Shown here in pieces: positions 1 through 11,417 of a stretch of 64,000 bases of DNA (its first letter is position 1; every line of letters starts with the position of its first letter). The stretch lies in the NCBI GenBank assembly GCA_963930655.1, contig OZ005609.1:19417001-19481000 (forward strand), written 5' to 3'. The notes below the pieces were generated by a model that was not told the origin of the DNA, made no database searches, and was given only the letters and a program-made list of their open reading frames with translations. A program made the position numbers and the translations under genes. Origin of the DNA: Myrica gale (lineage: Eukaryota; Streptophyta; Magnoliopsida; Fagales; Myricaceae).

Positions 1-3000
1 ACAGTGGCTGTTCAGCTGTAGCAATCAGATATTTGTCATCTCCCTCACCTGTTACCTATTACATGCCAACGATATCAGATAACTCATATACTAGAAGTTA
101 TGTTGCAGGAAAAGAATTTAAGGGAAGCATTCAACTTTTTTGGATGACAGACCCTCCCAAGTCCTCCCTCCAATTGTAACTAAAACTAGAAAGGTGCGAA
201 GGAAAAAAGAAAAATCCAACAATAGGTACAAGCTAACTTCAAATTCCAAAACAAAAAAGGAATATATATAAAGTCAGACAGAAATATAAAGCCAATATAT
301 GAAATTAGCCAGTGATGACAACAAGATGCAAACAAACTCACCCTACAGAGAGGGACTCTACCGATGAAGAATGTGAATTTAGCAACAAGTAAAAATTCCA
401 AATCGATACTACAGTGTCCAATAAGGTGAAAAATATTAAATTCGTAACTTTCAGAATAAGCAAGTGAACGTGCATTTTTTAAACCTTTTGTGCCATGGCA
501 CTAAGTATATTCGCACAACTAAACCAATATTACCTTGTAGAGTTCTTCATCGAATTGTGCTAATTGAGCACACTTTGCCATGATATCTTTTCTCATGAAG
601 AACGGAGTCTGCAATGCAGTATATCCTCTTTTCTCCAAAAAGTCAAGACCAAAGTTAATTAGAGCCTGATTAAGACGCACTCCATCTCCTTTCAAGTAGA
701 AACCTCTACCTCCAGCAACATCAGCACCTACATATCTCAAGCATATAGAGATTAGCAATCAAACCAGTTCCATGCGAGTTTTAGAGTGCACGTGAGTTAA
801 ACATCTGTTGAGAAAGCTTTAGTGCAATGAAGCTCAGCCATTGAACTAGACAGGAGTAATACATCCATGGAGTAAAAATGAAAGGACAAAAGAAACTGGA
901 CTCAGATGCCGTATAACCTAGCTTGGCCGAGTGTCATTAACATTTATTCACCCAGTAAAGTGAATATCATGCATACAAAACTCAGGAAGCTGACCCGATT
1001 AGATGGGTTGCAGCCTGACTGAGTAAGCAGAGTAAAGACTGCACGTGTTAAGATCCTTCTTATCTACAAAAGGAAACAACTTACTCAATCCCCTAGGAAG
1101 GAACCTCTATCTCAGTTCCGAACAAAGAAGGATATAGTAAGGTCGTCCACTTATAGAGTTATATATCTATAACCACCTGTCGAAAAAGCTGAACACTACC
1201 ATAGAATGCGAGCGATTCAGATTTGAAAGCTGATAAAAATTACAATAAGTAAAATCAGACCAAGACAGATGCTTTTTTCCCATTACCTATCGTCTGTAAT
1301 AAAAACAGTAGAGAAGGGTACACATCCACAGTTTGGATCTTCAAACTAGTAAAGTCTGAATATAGTTTACATTTCATTTATCAACGACTTGAGTACCCCA
1401 AGAGACGGTGCAACCAGCTCAATCTAATGCAGATTTGGACTGACTCCAGTGAATTTAAACCATTAATACACTAATTGTAAGCTGGCATAAATTTGACAGG
1501 AAAAAAAAATAACACATCCAAGAAAATCAATGCCAAACCAGTCATACAATATTTTGGCACCACAACATATTAACTACAATACATGATATTGCTTTCAAGC
1601 CTGAGACAGAAACTGCTGCCCTAAAACCTGATGGTTAACACTAGATACCTTTCTTCAAATCTGCAATCCCAAGGAGCTCAACAAGCTCAACATGATTCCT
1701 TAGTTTTGGCTCCAATCGTTTCTCACCCCATGACCTGATCACCTCGTTATTCGCCTACACAACATTTAAAGATTCATACCTCCAAGAAAGCATTAGGTAA
1801 ACTAAGAAGAGAGGAAATACACCATGTCATAGACCTCATCGTTGCTGATGGGAACTGAGTCATGAACGAGACTTCCAATTACTTGCAGTTTTGTATTCAA
1901 CTGCTCAAAAACTTCCCGAACCTCGGCTTCTTTCTCCGCTGCTGACTTCTTATTATCCTCTGTATTCTTAATCATCGCAGTGGTGTCTTCACCCGCCTTT
2001 TGAGCAAACAAACTCAATTCAGTTTCATATGAAACCAACAAGAATCACTTAAAAAATCAAACAACAAACTATTCAAATATCCAGAGTACTAAAAATCTCA
2101 AGGCAAACAGCCTTTTTTTTATATAAGTAAGCATCATTTTATGAAAAAAGAAAAGAAAAAAGAGCAGCACAAAGATTGTACTGAAATAAATTACAGCATA
2201 CAAGCAACGAAACTAATGAATTCCTGAAAATCTAAGAAAGGCCACCCAACAAAGCATTAGCCCAGAAAAAGAGAAACCATCAAACCACCCTGAAAGCTCT
2301 CCAAAGACAACGCAGAATCCTCAAAACATCTCCCAGTCCGCTCGTTCGAAAGACTCGACCAAATGCAAGGAATCATCATCCAACTAAACTTAGCAAGGGG
2401 ATCCTTAAACTTTCTCCCCCAACAAAGCAAAACATCACCAACCCACTCAGACATAACCCAATGAAGATTAATCATGGAAAAAACATGCTTCCACATACCT
2501 CTCGCCACCGGACAATGTAATGGGACATGGTTGACCGATTCCCCATCACCCTTACACAAATAACACCAATCAACCACATAAAGACCTCTTCTTCTCAAAT
2601 TATCCGTTGTCAAAATCCTACCATGCGTAGCCTCCCAAACAAAGAAAGAGACTCTAGTCAAGACTTTAGTTTTCCAAACCCCACTCCAAAGGAAAGACGC
2701 TGAACTACCATCATCAAGCATCACATAAAACGATTTAGCAGAAAAAATACCATCCTTTTTTTTGGATAAGTAAGATCAATATATTAAAGAAAATTAAGAG
2801 TGAAAACAGTAGAAAGATTGTACTGAAAACACTTGGAACATGCAGACAAAAAAGCTAAGGAAATCTGGAAAATCTAGAAAATGACCCCCGCAACGCAGCT
2901 TATCCTTATTACCCACCCAACGCAATTTATCCTCACCTCCTCTACGTAACACCATCGCATAAAGAGTGGAGAAAAAAGACGAAAACTCCTCCAACTCCCA

Positions 3001-4555
3001 ATCATTCGCACTTCTTAAAAACTGAACGTTCCATACAACGGAGTTAAAATCACCCTCCATATAATCCGCCACCACCCCATTCGGATTCATGGATAGGGAA
3101 AAAAATGTAGGGAAAGAGCACCTCAAAGGTCGATCCCGCACCACACATCATGCCAAAACCTCGTCTTTTGCCCATTTCCCACCACCACCCTAGTATGATC
3201 ACTGAAAGACTCTCACCCCTTCCTGATGTGCTTCCAGAGGCTGACCTCATAGGACCCATGAGGAGGCAAAGTGCTCCACTCCCCCACAATAGTACCATAT
3301 TTTTTCTTGAACCCTCCACATACCGTCACTCTCATTAGCAAACCGTCATAACCATTTACCCAACAAGGCTTTATTAAACAAAGAGAGTCTCCTGATCTTA
3401 AAGCTGATTCAATCCCCAAATTCTGGAGTTCATAATACTTCTTCAGAAAAATTCAAGCGTACTGAAAATCTTAAGGAAAACAGCCTTAGGTCACACTCAT
3501 CTTAAATCTGATTCAATCCCCAAATTCTGGAGTTCATAATACTTCTTCAGAAAAATTACGCCTTCAGCAAATCCAAGTAAACTACCTTATCTGCCTGCAT
3601 ACATCAGCCTGACGCCCATGTACATGTGCATGGACTTTTTCCACTTCCTACCTTTAAAGCTTGCAAAAAAAAATAATACAGACTTCAAACCCAAGTCCGT
3701 TTCACTAAACTTATCCTCAAACAACTTCTCCCTTCCTCCTTTTCCAGAACTAAAGAAATTTTCCGTCATTCTTTTTATAACAGAAAGGCAGGGCTTTTGA
3801 CAGGCAATGGTACTGATAGCTATCCATTGGGTCCCACCTTTTTGCACTTCATGGTCCCAAGTCATTTTGTCCTCAACAAACTGGTCCTGTTTAGAACAAG
3901 ACAGAGAACCCAATACTATGGGAAATCTTTCCCCCGACTAGTGCTCTAAAAGATTAGGTTGCCTAAATTTCTTCGGTTTTCTTTTTTTTTTTAATTCGGG
4001 TAACAAACAGATTAAGGCATATCATTATACAAATTTCCCAACAACATCTGACACTAACCCAAAATAAGTTCCAAATTTTAAATCGACATACGCAGTAACT
4101 TTTTTAAGGCTCTGACATTATCACAAACGTGAATGTTTTCCCTTTAACTTTTTCTGTTCAATCTATACAAACCGATCGAATAACCAGAAACAATAACAAC
4201 CTAAATCCAAAACAGCAAAATAGATCTAATGAACAAATAAAACACTCACAATTCGAAGCTGAGCAATTTGCTTGTTGATCTTGTTAAAGTCCTTGCGGAG
4301 ATTCTCGAGCTCGAATAGAACTAAAACCCAACACCGAAAGAATGGCAAAAAAGAAGTTAGTTACTGAGAAACATTATGACGTTACAAAATTTGGAGAGCG
4401 AGTGGAAGTAAGGCAACACTACGTTGACGCCATTCCTTGTCAAGCTGGATGACCTCGTCGACGAGCTCAACGTTGGCGAAACGACGCCGTTGAGATTCGC
4501 GGATTAGATCGGGGTTGCCGCCTTTCTCTACTCTGAAAAGGTTGATATCCAACAT
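1..4555 (-). CDS. SerRS: Cytosolic seryl-tRNA synthetase, N-terminal half (6 exons, runs off the left edge)
   Basis: Class II aminoacyl-tRNA synthetase that charges tRNA-Ser (and tRNA-Sec where present) with serine in the cytosol. Exons on the minus strand, in coding order: 4555-4423, 4320-4250, 1996-1835, 1754-1649, 727-534, and 55-1 (partial). All junctions are GT-AG and keep one frame of 240 codons, about half of the usual plant length of roughly 450 residues. The start gives MLDINLFR, the family N-terminus. Exons 1-3 encode the antiparallel coiled-coil arm that grips the tRNA. Exon 5 begins with [15 protein letters not shown] and carries the motif 1 region. Exon 6 encodes [11 protein letters not shown], whose TAE is the conserved serine-recognition element. 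Intron 2 (about 2.25 kb) is swollen by LINE sequence. Motifs 2 and 3 lie outside the window. The identification is firm. Confidence 0.96.
2105..3395 (-). mobile_element. 5'-truncated L1-like LINE in SerRS intron 2
   Basis: Minus-strand LINE whose T-run at about 2111 (its poly-A tail) is followed by the family 3' end TATAAGTAAG. The best open stretch, 2724-2257, is a reverse-transcriptase zinc-binding (zf-RVT) domain: it has [16 protein letters not shown] followed by WCYLCKGDG and a later H...C pair. The region 3419-3050 carries the preceding segment in broken frames (for example [14 protein letters not shown]). Endonuclease and the RT core are missing. It has the same orientation as the host gene. 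A related block of about 25 bases beginning GTACT lies just left of the tail (about 2086) and again near 3459, a possible diverged target-site duplication. Dead copy. Confidence 0.85.
2753..2905 (-). mobile_element. LINE 3' end inserted inside another LINE
   Basis: A T-run at 2753-2761 followed by GGATAAGTAAG marks a second LINE 3' end, about 150 bases long. It splits the frame of the surrounding LINE: the left part resumes at [11 protein letters not shown] and the right part stops at WVGNKD. The short sequence ATCCTT lies on both sides, consistent with a small target-site duplication. It is a 5'-truncated insertion of the same family, younger than its host LINE. Confidence 0.7.
3405..3558. 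repeat. Direct repeat of about 50 bp in SerRS intron 2
   Basis: A block beginning CTGATTCAATCCCCAAATTC and ending near CTTCAGAAAAATT occurs at 3405-3454 and again at about 3509-3558, nearly identical. The copies are about 55 bases apart and lie just upstream (in LINE sense) of the truncated LINE. They may be a tandem duplication or a by-product of the LINE insertion. Confidence 0.8.
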
Positions 4556-4573
4556 CTTCGCTCCCTCACTGAA

Positions 4574-4582
4574 AAACCCTAG
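4574..4582 (-). promoter_or_regulatory. Telo-box-like AAACCCTAG in the SerRS 5' leader
   Basis: The plus strand reads AAACCCTAG about 20 bases upstream of the SerRS start codon. AAACCCTA telo-boxes are common near the start of plant genes for translation components, which fits this gene. The site is seen; its function here is inferred. Confidence 0.4.
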
Positions 4583-4650
4583 TGCTGTTTGGCCCCTCTA
4601 TGCGAATACGCTGACTCTCTTCTTTCGCTTCTGGCGTTAGCGACGTTATA

Positions 4651-4657
4651 ATTTATA
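4651..4657 (-). promoter_or_regulatory. Putative TATA box of SerRS
   Basis: TATAAAT on the minus strand, about 96 bases upstream of the SerRS ATG. This is a plausible core promoter position for a short 5' leader. Only the motif and its spacing support it. Confidence 0.4.
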
Positions 4658-4806
4658 AACCCTTGTGCTTGCTTTCTTCTTTCTGCTTGCAGGCGCAGCC
4701 TGGCCTTTTTCTTTTCTTTTTTTCAGAGAGAAACGATGTCGCACAGCCAGGATTGTGATGTACTTTTTCATACCTGTCAAACATACGGCTTGAACTTTTT
4801 AACAAT

Positions 4807-5593
4807 ATCGGAAAAATACAATTTCCACCCCATCTTTTATTTTCGCGTGAGCATTGAAATTTTAATTCCTGTAGGCTTTCATCGTCGGTGGAAATATTAA
4901 TAGAGAAAAATTAGACCATGATATGCATCACGCACATGAGAGGCACACGTTTATTTTCCAATTGTTTTTTAAAGAGCAATTTGGACTAAAGGTGCAAATC
5001 TAAGGAAAATTTTTAAAGAAGAAAAATCATAGTTAGTCTCATATTTATAAGCCAAAATCAATTTTGTACATGTTATTATCAACACAGCAATTTGAATCAT
5101 TTACCATTTAAAAATTATCAATATATGTCGTCCAAATTAGGCGTTAAGTCAGACGGAAAAACATGCAAAATGATTGAAATATCGCTTCAGATAAAATATT
5201 AAAAAATAATAAAAATTTAAGAAATAAATTAAAAATAAATAGATTATTAAATAGAGTTTCAATAGTTTTATTTAAAAATCTCACTTTTTATTTTTAATGA
5301 ATTTTTTAGTAATTTTGTCTTGAAATGGGCATTATAGTCATTTTACACGTTTTTCTGTCTGACTTAACGCTTGATTTGGACGGGGGCGTACATTAATGAT
5401 TTTCAAAAGATAAAAGACTCAAATCGTCATTTTGATAATAGCGGATACAAATTAATTTTGTCATATAGATACGGGGATAACTATGAGTTTTTCCTATTTT
5501 TAAAACTTCATAAATTTATGTCACGAAAATAAAAGATGAGGGTACAAAGTGTTAATACCCCCAAACTTCGAGGGTCAAAATTGTATTTTTCCT
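4807..5593. mobile_element. Nested long-inverted-repeat MITEs (probably Mutator-like)
   Basis: The left arm begins GGAAAAATACAATTTCCACC and the right arm ends with its inverse, AAATTGTATTTTTCC, near 5593. Inside, a second pair of inverted arms of roughly 170 bp spans about 5021-5190 and 5330-5497 and includes GTTAAGTCAGACGGAAAAAC and GTTTTTCTGTCTGACTTAAC. The centre is AT-rich with no coding capacity. Long terminal inverted repeats without a transposase suggest a Mutator-like MITE. No clean 9 bp target-site duplication was found, so the ends are approximate. Confidence 0.6.
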
Positions 5594-6829
5594 AGGAATA
5601 AATTTGTTTACATACCAAGTAGCCCAAACTTCGAAAGTGGAAAGTGTATTTTTTTTTCCTAGGAATAAAGTATCCTTTGACTATGTCTAACACTTCCCAC
5701 TGAAAATTTATTATTTTTGTCATATTGCATTTACCACCAATTGATTTCAGACACTTCACATCTCTCAATTTAAATTTTTCGTCAATTTGAAAGAAAAAAT
5801 ATTTTTTGACGCACGAAATGACAATTGTATCCACATAATTTTCTTTATAGTGACATTTTATGAGAATGTTAACAGTAAATTTTAAGAGTGTACGAAATCA
5901 TAGTTGGTGGGTGTAATATGATCAAAAATATGACCTCCATAATTGTATGGATTTGCCTAAAATATCACCATGTTTGATTATAGAGATCATTCCCCCACAT
6001 AAATTTCTTTTCTCTGGATTTTTTCTAATTTTTTGTTTTAAGAATTCAAAAATAAGTTCTGAAATTCCAATAGAAAAGAATGTTATATTTTACCAAAGTT
6101 TGCAAAAGAGATTATGGCTTAATAAGAAAAAAAGGATAATCAACAAATGAAAAAAAGGATAATCAACAAATGAGCACAAGAGAAAGGAGTTGTTAATTTT
6201 CATGGGTGTTATTCACAAATTACCAGAATATTACATCCACATATATTCTTCTCCTAGTTTCTTTGTCTTTAATTAAGCACATACTAATTTATTGCTCATT
6301 TAAGTAAGAATTTTGATCCAAAAGTAAAGCTTAAGGTTAGAAGTTGTCCATTCAAGGCTAAGTGGTATAACTTTTGCTTCTTCATAAAAGGGGAAGGGAG
6401 CAACTAGTGTAGACACCCTCTTTAGACGTGACTATAGGAGCATTCCATGTTGCAGAATGCTTAGTTTGAACTATAATTATTGTCTAATGAACAAGCCTGT
6501 ATAGGCACCTTTTTCCATCTGAAGCAAATAACTAACAAAATAAATCATACCAAGGAATAGTTTTGGGTGTGCGTTTTCTAATCTTGCAAATGCAACAAAG
6601 ATAGGGTTTCTAATTAATTTCTATACATAAGTGGCCCAACATGACAAATCATATTTGTCTTGCATGAAATAATGAAGCTTTATCTTTCACTTTTAGCAAT
6701 ATGTCTCTTAGCGACAACCCAAAATGTCATTGCTGATTCCATATCCTTGGCTATGATTTTCAAAAGTCATTTCCAAATATAGTAACACATTATGTGGATC
6801 ATGATCATCCCTAATAAAGTTGTCATTTA
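5594..6829. other. AT-rich intergenic DNA
   Basis: The first about 80 bases repeat the end of the preceding inverted-repeat element (TTTTTCCTAGGAATAAA occurs twice, at about 5585 and 5652). The rest contains only short spurious open frames, T-runs and no recognisable gene or promoter. Confidence 0.6.
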
Positions 6830-6965
6830 TTTAGATGGTGGAAAAATTCCCATGAGAAACTATTAACAAGGACAATTGTCTTCATTTAGATGGTGGGTTA
6901 ATTACAATTCCCATGAGAAACTATTGACAAGGACAATTTATTTAGATGGTGGGTTAATTACAATT
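6830..6965. repeat. Tandem repeat, about 55 bp, 2.4 copies
   Basis: Units start at 6830, 6885 and 6941, each with TTTAGATGGTGG. Units 1 and 2 continue through TTCCCATGAGAAACTATT and ACAAGGACAATT. Unit 2 carries an extra TTAATTACAA segment shared with the MITE that follows, so the array probably arose around the insertion point of that element. Confidence 0.85.
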
Positions 6966-7481
6966 TCTCTCTTCAAACTATTACCCGATTTTCAAATACC
7001 CTTACAAACTTTTACTCATTGCAACTCACCCTCAGAAGATATACTTCTCATTGCAATTTCATCCCCCAAGCTGCTAAAGTTGTTATATCAAACAGCTTTC
7101 GTCCCATGTAAATAACACGCGATCTTCTCTTTATTTGAAAAGATAAATTTGACCAGTCCGATTCTAAGTGAGTCATCATTTTTTTAATAATAATAAAAAA
7201 AATCAGCTAACTACATATTATTTTTTGGCTCTACGAATTGCTAGAAGAACTGTTGAAGGCTAAGGATGACTTAAACAAGGGTAAAATTGTATTTTCACAT
7301 AATGAGAAGGTCATGTGTTTGTTAAGTGAGATAGAAATCATTCGACAAAATGACTCATGTCGATTGAGGGATGAAATCGCAATGAAAAGTATAGTTTATG
7401 TGGGTGAGTTTCAACAAGCTAAAGTTTGTGGAGTTATTTGAGAATCAGGTGGTAGTTTAAGGGGGAAATTGTAATTAACCC
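6951..7481. mobile_element. Inverted-repeat MITE, 531 bp
   Basis: The left end GGGTTAATTACAATTTCTC is matched in inverse by the right end GAAATTGTAATTAACCC. The similarity runs on for about 40 bases (CTTCAAACTATTACC against CTTAAACTACCACC). The interior has a 67-codon open frame without recognisable similarity. No perfect target-site duplication is visible. Confidence 0.75.
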
Positions 7482-8612
7482 ATATTAGTTTTTTTTTAAT
7501 AAAATAAGTATTTCATTCAAATAAAATTAAGAAAAAAATTAAAAATCACTACTTGAGTTTTTAAAATTCACAAACCACTACTTGAGTTTAGATCTTGGTT
7601 TGCAATATTACACTTTCTGTCATATTCTCATCCAAATTTCTTACTGAATTGATGACGTAACAAGTCATATGTCAATATATTAATTCAAGGGGTTCATTTT
7701 ATAAACTTTACATCTAAATAGAGCAACTATACACATATGTTTCCCTTTTTCGCCCAATTTTATGTTCGAGAGTGCAAAATGTCAGTAGTAAGTAGTTCGA
7801 GGATACAATGTCTCAAGTTAGTTATTTTGGAGTACAAAATGTCAATAACCCTCGAATTCAGGGGTGAAAAACGTTTTTAACTAAAAAAAATGCAAATTAC
7901 AATAAATAATCCTTCACGAATTATCACCCTTTTTTCAATTTACCTCTAAACTATCACTCGTTGCAACTTATTCCTCTAAACTATGTCCTTGGTGTGGATC
8001 TATCCCTAAATCGATTTAGGGCGTCAATTTGAATGAAATCCTTCAACGTGCATTACACGTGAATAGGGTAAGTTATAATAACCACTCATGAACTATTACC
8101 ATTTTCTCAATTACTCCCTTAAACTATTACTCGTTGCAAATCGTCTCTCTAAACTATGTTCTTGTTGCGGTTCCATCTCCCAACCAATTTGAAGCGTACA
8201 TTTTGAACAGAATCCATCCCACGTGACCCTCAACCCACGTTAAAAGACCGCTTCCCCCATAAAATGGGAAGAAAAGAAAATACAAGCTACCTCAAGATTC
8301 TCAACGCATGTTTTGAAAGCCTTCGTCACTTTTATTCAGATCTGATTTGCACATTAGAACTCTGATCTGCATAAGAGAAGCTGAGGACACACACGGGAAA
8401 ATCAATTCACAAGGTATGGAACTTTTTCTTTCTTCGACCTCTTGCTCAAATAGATAAAATCATGCTCTCTCATTCCATAATTTTAGAATGCATTTAAAAC
8501 ATTTATCAACTCACACACGCACACACAGGAGTATAGACAAACACATACACACACACACACATATTTGTTTGGTTATCTTCTCATTTATGTTGGAGAATTT
8601 ATAAGCAAACCA
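7482..8612. other. Intergenic DNA with MITE remnants and a CA microsatellite
   Basis: Positions 7755-7875 (AGTGCAAAATGTCAGTAGT onward) resemble the right arm of the element at 53,799-54,705 and look like an orphan arm. Positions 7888-8054 and 8061-8230 are two diverged direct copies of one unit, each with CTCGTTGCAA and CTCTAAACTATGT. A CA run lies at about 8545-8560. No gene is visible. Confidence 0.6.
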
Positions 8613-8613
8613 A

Positions 8614-8777
8614 TCTGCACGGTAGCTTAGTGGTATACGGATTGTACCTAAAATCTAGGACTTGCTCCTAATGAAAGTTCGAATCAATGACAACCACTAG
8701 AGGTGGTGGCTTAGCGATTTGTGAACTGTGCCTAAGAAAACTCAAGGACTAATCTAGTTTTTTTTTTGTTTTTTTTT
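8614..8777 (+). mobile_element. tRNA-derived SINE
   Basis: GGTAGCTTAGTGGTA at 8621-8635 matches an RNA polymerase III A box. AGTTCGAATC at 8676-8685 matches a B box, about 45 bases downstream. The element ends in a T-rich tail at about 8758-8777. The spacing and tail fit a plant tRNA-related SINE. The tRNA-like part does not fold as an intact tRNA, so it is not called as a tRNA gene. Confidence 0.65.
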
Positions 8778-9012
8778 GCTTTGATTGAGTTCGGCCCAAT
8801 TCAAAACAACTTCAATTGACTCAAAGAAATTACAAAGCCTACAAAAAGACATACAATGTTCTTCTAAGAAACAAATTTTTTTTAAAAAAAAGATAAAAAA
8901 TGCTAAAAATTTAAAGGTATCAATATAACTATAAATGCTAATAATAAAATCATGTCCTACAAAAGAGAATTATATTGCTAGGGAACCAAAGCCATGATCA
9001 TCATTAGAATTA

Positions 9013-9380
9013 GGGAAATTCACTTTTTAATCCCTAGGTTTTGGGCACTTTTTCATTTTAGTCCTTCAATTTCAACTTTACAATTTTTAGTCCTTCAGTT
9101 TTCATTGTTTGACAAAATGGTCCTTCCATTAGTCTGTCGTCCATATACTTAGTCAGCAATTTTGACCCGGTTGACCGCTTCATATAGTGGTCGACCGCTC
9201 ACTTTTAACACATATACTCGGTTGACCGCTACATGTGTCGTTAAGCATATGGACGGCAAACAGGTGGAAGGACCATTTTTTCAAAACAAGAAAACTCAAG
9301 GACTAAAAATTTGAAAGTTGAAACTGAAGGACTAAAATGAAAAAATGCCCAAAACTTAGGGACTAAAATGCCAATTTCCC
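9013..9380. mobile_element. Mutator-like MITE, 368 bp, with 9 bp target-site duplication
   Basis: The direct repeat TTAGAATTA flanks the element at 9004-9012 and 9381-9389. The ends are GGGAAATT and AATTTCCC. Inverted arms of about 120 bp (TTTTAGTCCTTCA repeated inside each) would fold into a long hairpin. A 9 bp duplication with long inverted repeats is the Mutator signature. The loop holds two GTCGACC-type palindromes also seen in the nearby LTRs. Confidence 0.9.
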
Positions 9381-9674
9381 TTAGAATTATAAACAAAGAG
9401 AAGTTCCTTGTAGAATTGAAGAAGCCGTAAAAGAGAAAACAAACAAAACAGTTGATCAGTCAAGGAAGATAAATATGAAGAACTCAAATGAGTGACTAGA
9501 TTATGGAATTGACGCTGACCTTGCTCATTCATTCATCTTCTTCATCAATGTCAGTTGGAGTTGAATTTTCATCTAATACTTTAAAATGCAAATAAACAAT
9601 AAAAATTGAAATAAATTAGAAACAAATTTAACATCAATATTATCCAAATGTGATAAAACCACATCTCATAATTA

Positions 9675-10042
9675 CCTGGCTCAACTTCAAAGCTCTCAAC
9701 ATTATCCAATGTCTCACGAAGATCAATTCGAATTGGATCAGACCTCAACCAATTTTGTGCACAAACAAGAGCATCAATTGATCTAGGTGTCAACGAACTG
9801 CGAAATGGATCAAACACTCTACCCTCAATGCTAAGGGCAGACTTAGAGGAAACTGTCAAAACCGGAATGGCCAACACATCCCGTGCAACCCTCGCAATAA
9901 TAGGATACTTGGATTCATTTATCTTCCACCAAGTCAAGATGTCAAAATCTTGAGTTCTAGATTCACACACATCTGACAAGTACTGATCTACTTCTGACTT
10001 ATTATCAATAGCACGTTCGTCTACATTTTGCTCACAATCCTA
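9675..10042 (-). pseudogene. hAT transposase C-terminal dimerisation domain (other half of the split gene)
   Basis: The frame from 10,042 runs through SEVDQYLSDVCESRT, then FDILTWWKINESKYP, PVLTVSSKSALSIEGRVFD and SIDALVCAQNWLR. This is the classical hAT C-terminal (hATC) dimerisation block. A TAG stop just upstream (about 10,045) separates it from ETFTSDFDNSN, which belongs to the same protein. It lies on the far side of the Copia-type element from the catalytic half. Confidence 0.9.
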
Positions 10043-10114
10043 AAAAAATGTCACATTAAGGTTACTATTATCGAAGTCAGATGTGAAAGTTTCAATATTC
10101 ACACGGGGAGTTTG

Positions 10115-11364
10115 TGTTGGCTTTTGTGCACAATCGAGATTTTGATGATTTCAATAAATGGATCAAGTTTATAAAATAGACATCTTCAAAGTCAAAGACG
10201 ACTTGATGAAAGAGTCAAAAACTTGAAGAAAGAAGAAAAAGAAGATGCAAGGAGCTCTAAGTGAAGATTCAAGACCTTAGGGTATTATCCTTGTAACTCT
10301 TTATTTCACTTTTGACAAGGATTTGAATCACGCACTTGCATATCTTTCAAAACGTGCATAAACCGTTTTAAGTTTTGTTTGAAAGATAAAAAATGTTTTT
10401 AAAGGTTTCAAAACACCCTAAACAAACTCTCAAACCTTTCATATACTTATGGAAAATAAATATTTAAAATTTGGCGTTTAAAAGTGGTCAAAAAGATGAT
10501 TTTAAAATAATCGGACTATGTGCCTAAGTTGAAGAGGTCGACGGGATAACGAAGCAGTCGACCGGTCATCGATCGCTTGGTGTAGCGGTCGACCGGTTGG
10601 TTTTTAAAATACAGTCGTTGAGCTTCTGGCAATATGACTGTTGGGTAACAGTAACTTTCAGCAGTCGACCGGTTCATGTAGCGGTCGACCGTCCGTTTTA
10701 ACAGACAACTCCCAACGGCTATAAACGGCTAATTTTCATATGTGGCCTATAAATTCACATCCATAACGTCTAAAATATATATCCAACGACCACATATCAT
10801 TTCTAATACTTGAGAAATATTTTGAACCTTCCTATTCTATATTTCTCATATCATTAAAAAAAACACACTTTCATATCCTTGTCTTTGTGTGAAGAGAGTT
10901 TATCCTTGTATCTCATTATCCAAAAGAGGTATTTCCTTTAGTGAGATTGTTCACTAAAGAAGAAGCTTTGATAGTGTATATCTAAAGCTTGGTGAGGTTG
11001 TGAGTGGTGAGCCAGAAAAACCACTTGAGTGTGTTTGAGTGTTGAGCCCGATAGAAAACACTTGTACGGTTCTCTAGCACCTTGAATCTAGTGTGTAAAG
11101 CTATTAGAGAATAGTAGAAAACCTCAAGGCTCGGTGAAAGAGCTTGAGGGGTGGATGTAGGCGGGTTTGCCGAACCACCTAAAAATCAAGTGTTTGCTTC
11201 TCTTATTTCTACTCATTACTTTCAGCACATATTTACTCTTATTGTATATTATACTTGTGCTAAAGTAGTATTTACTAGCAAACACGTCTTTGAGAGTCAA
11301 TATCGAAAAGTTTTAGAAAACTAATTCACCCCCCTCTTGGGTTGCCTTAATCCTAGGACTCTCA
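10115..11364 (+). repeat. 5' LTR (1,250 bp)
   Basis: Begins TGTTGG and ends CTCTCA, adjacent to the primer-binding site. It shares about 1.06 kb with the copy at 11,953-13,047, including CCTTAGGGTATTATCC and the CGGTCGACCG palindromes. The divergence between the copies is by scattered substitutions and small indels. Confidence 0.88.
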
Positions 11365-11417
11365 ATTGGTATCAGAGCTTGGTGCTCATTATACAAGATT
11401 TAACAATCTTAAGTTAG

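Noticed and set aside
3150..3338. Plus-strand frame of 62 codons in SerRS intron 2
   Set aside because: Antisense of the LINE coding remnant on the minus strand.
6340..6420. Second SINE-like region (GGCTAAGTGGTATAA)
   Set aside because: Resembles an A box but no B box or tail follows at the right distance.
8614..8690. Possible tRNA gene
   Set aside because: A and B boxes are present, but the sequence does not give a credible cloverleaf or acceptor stem and continues into a T-rich tail, so a SINE is a better call.
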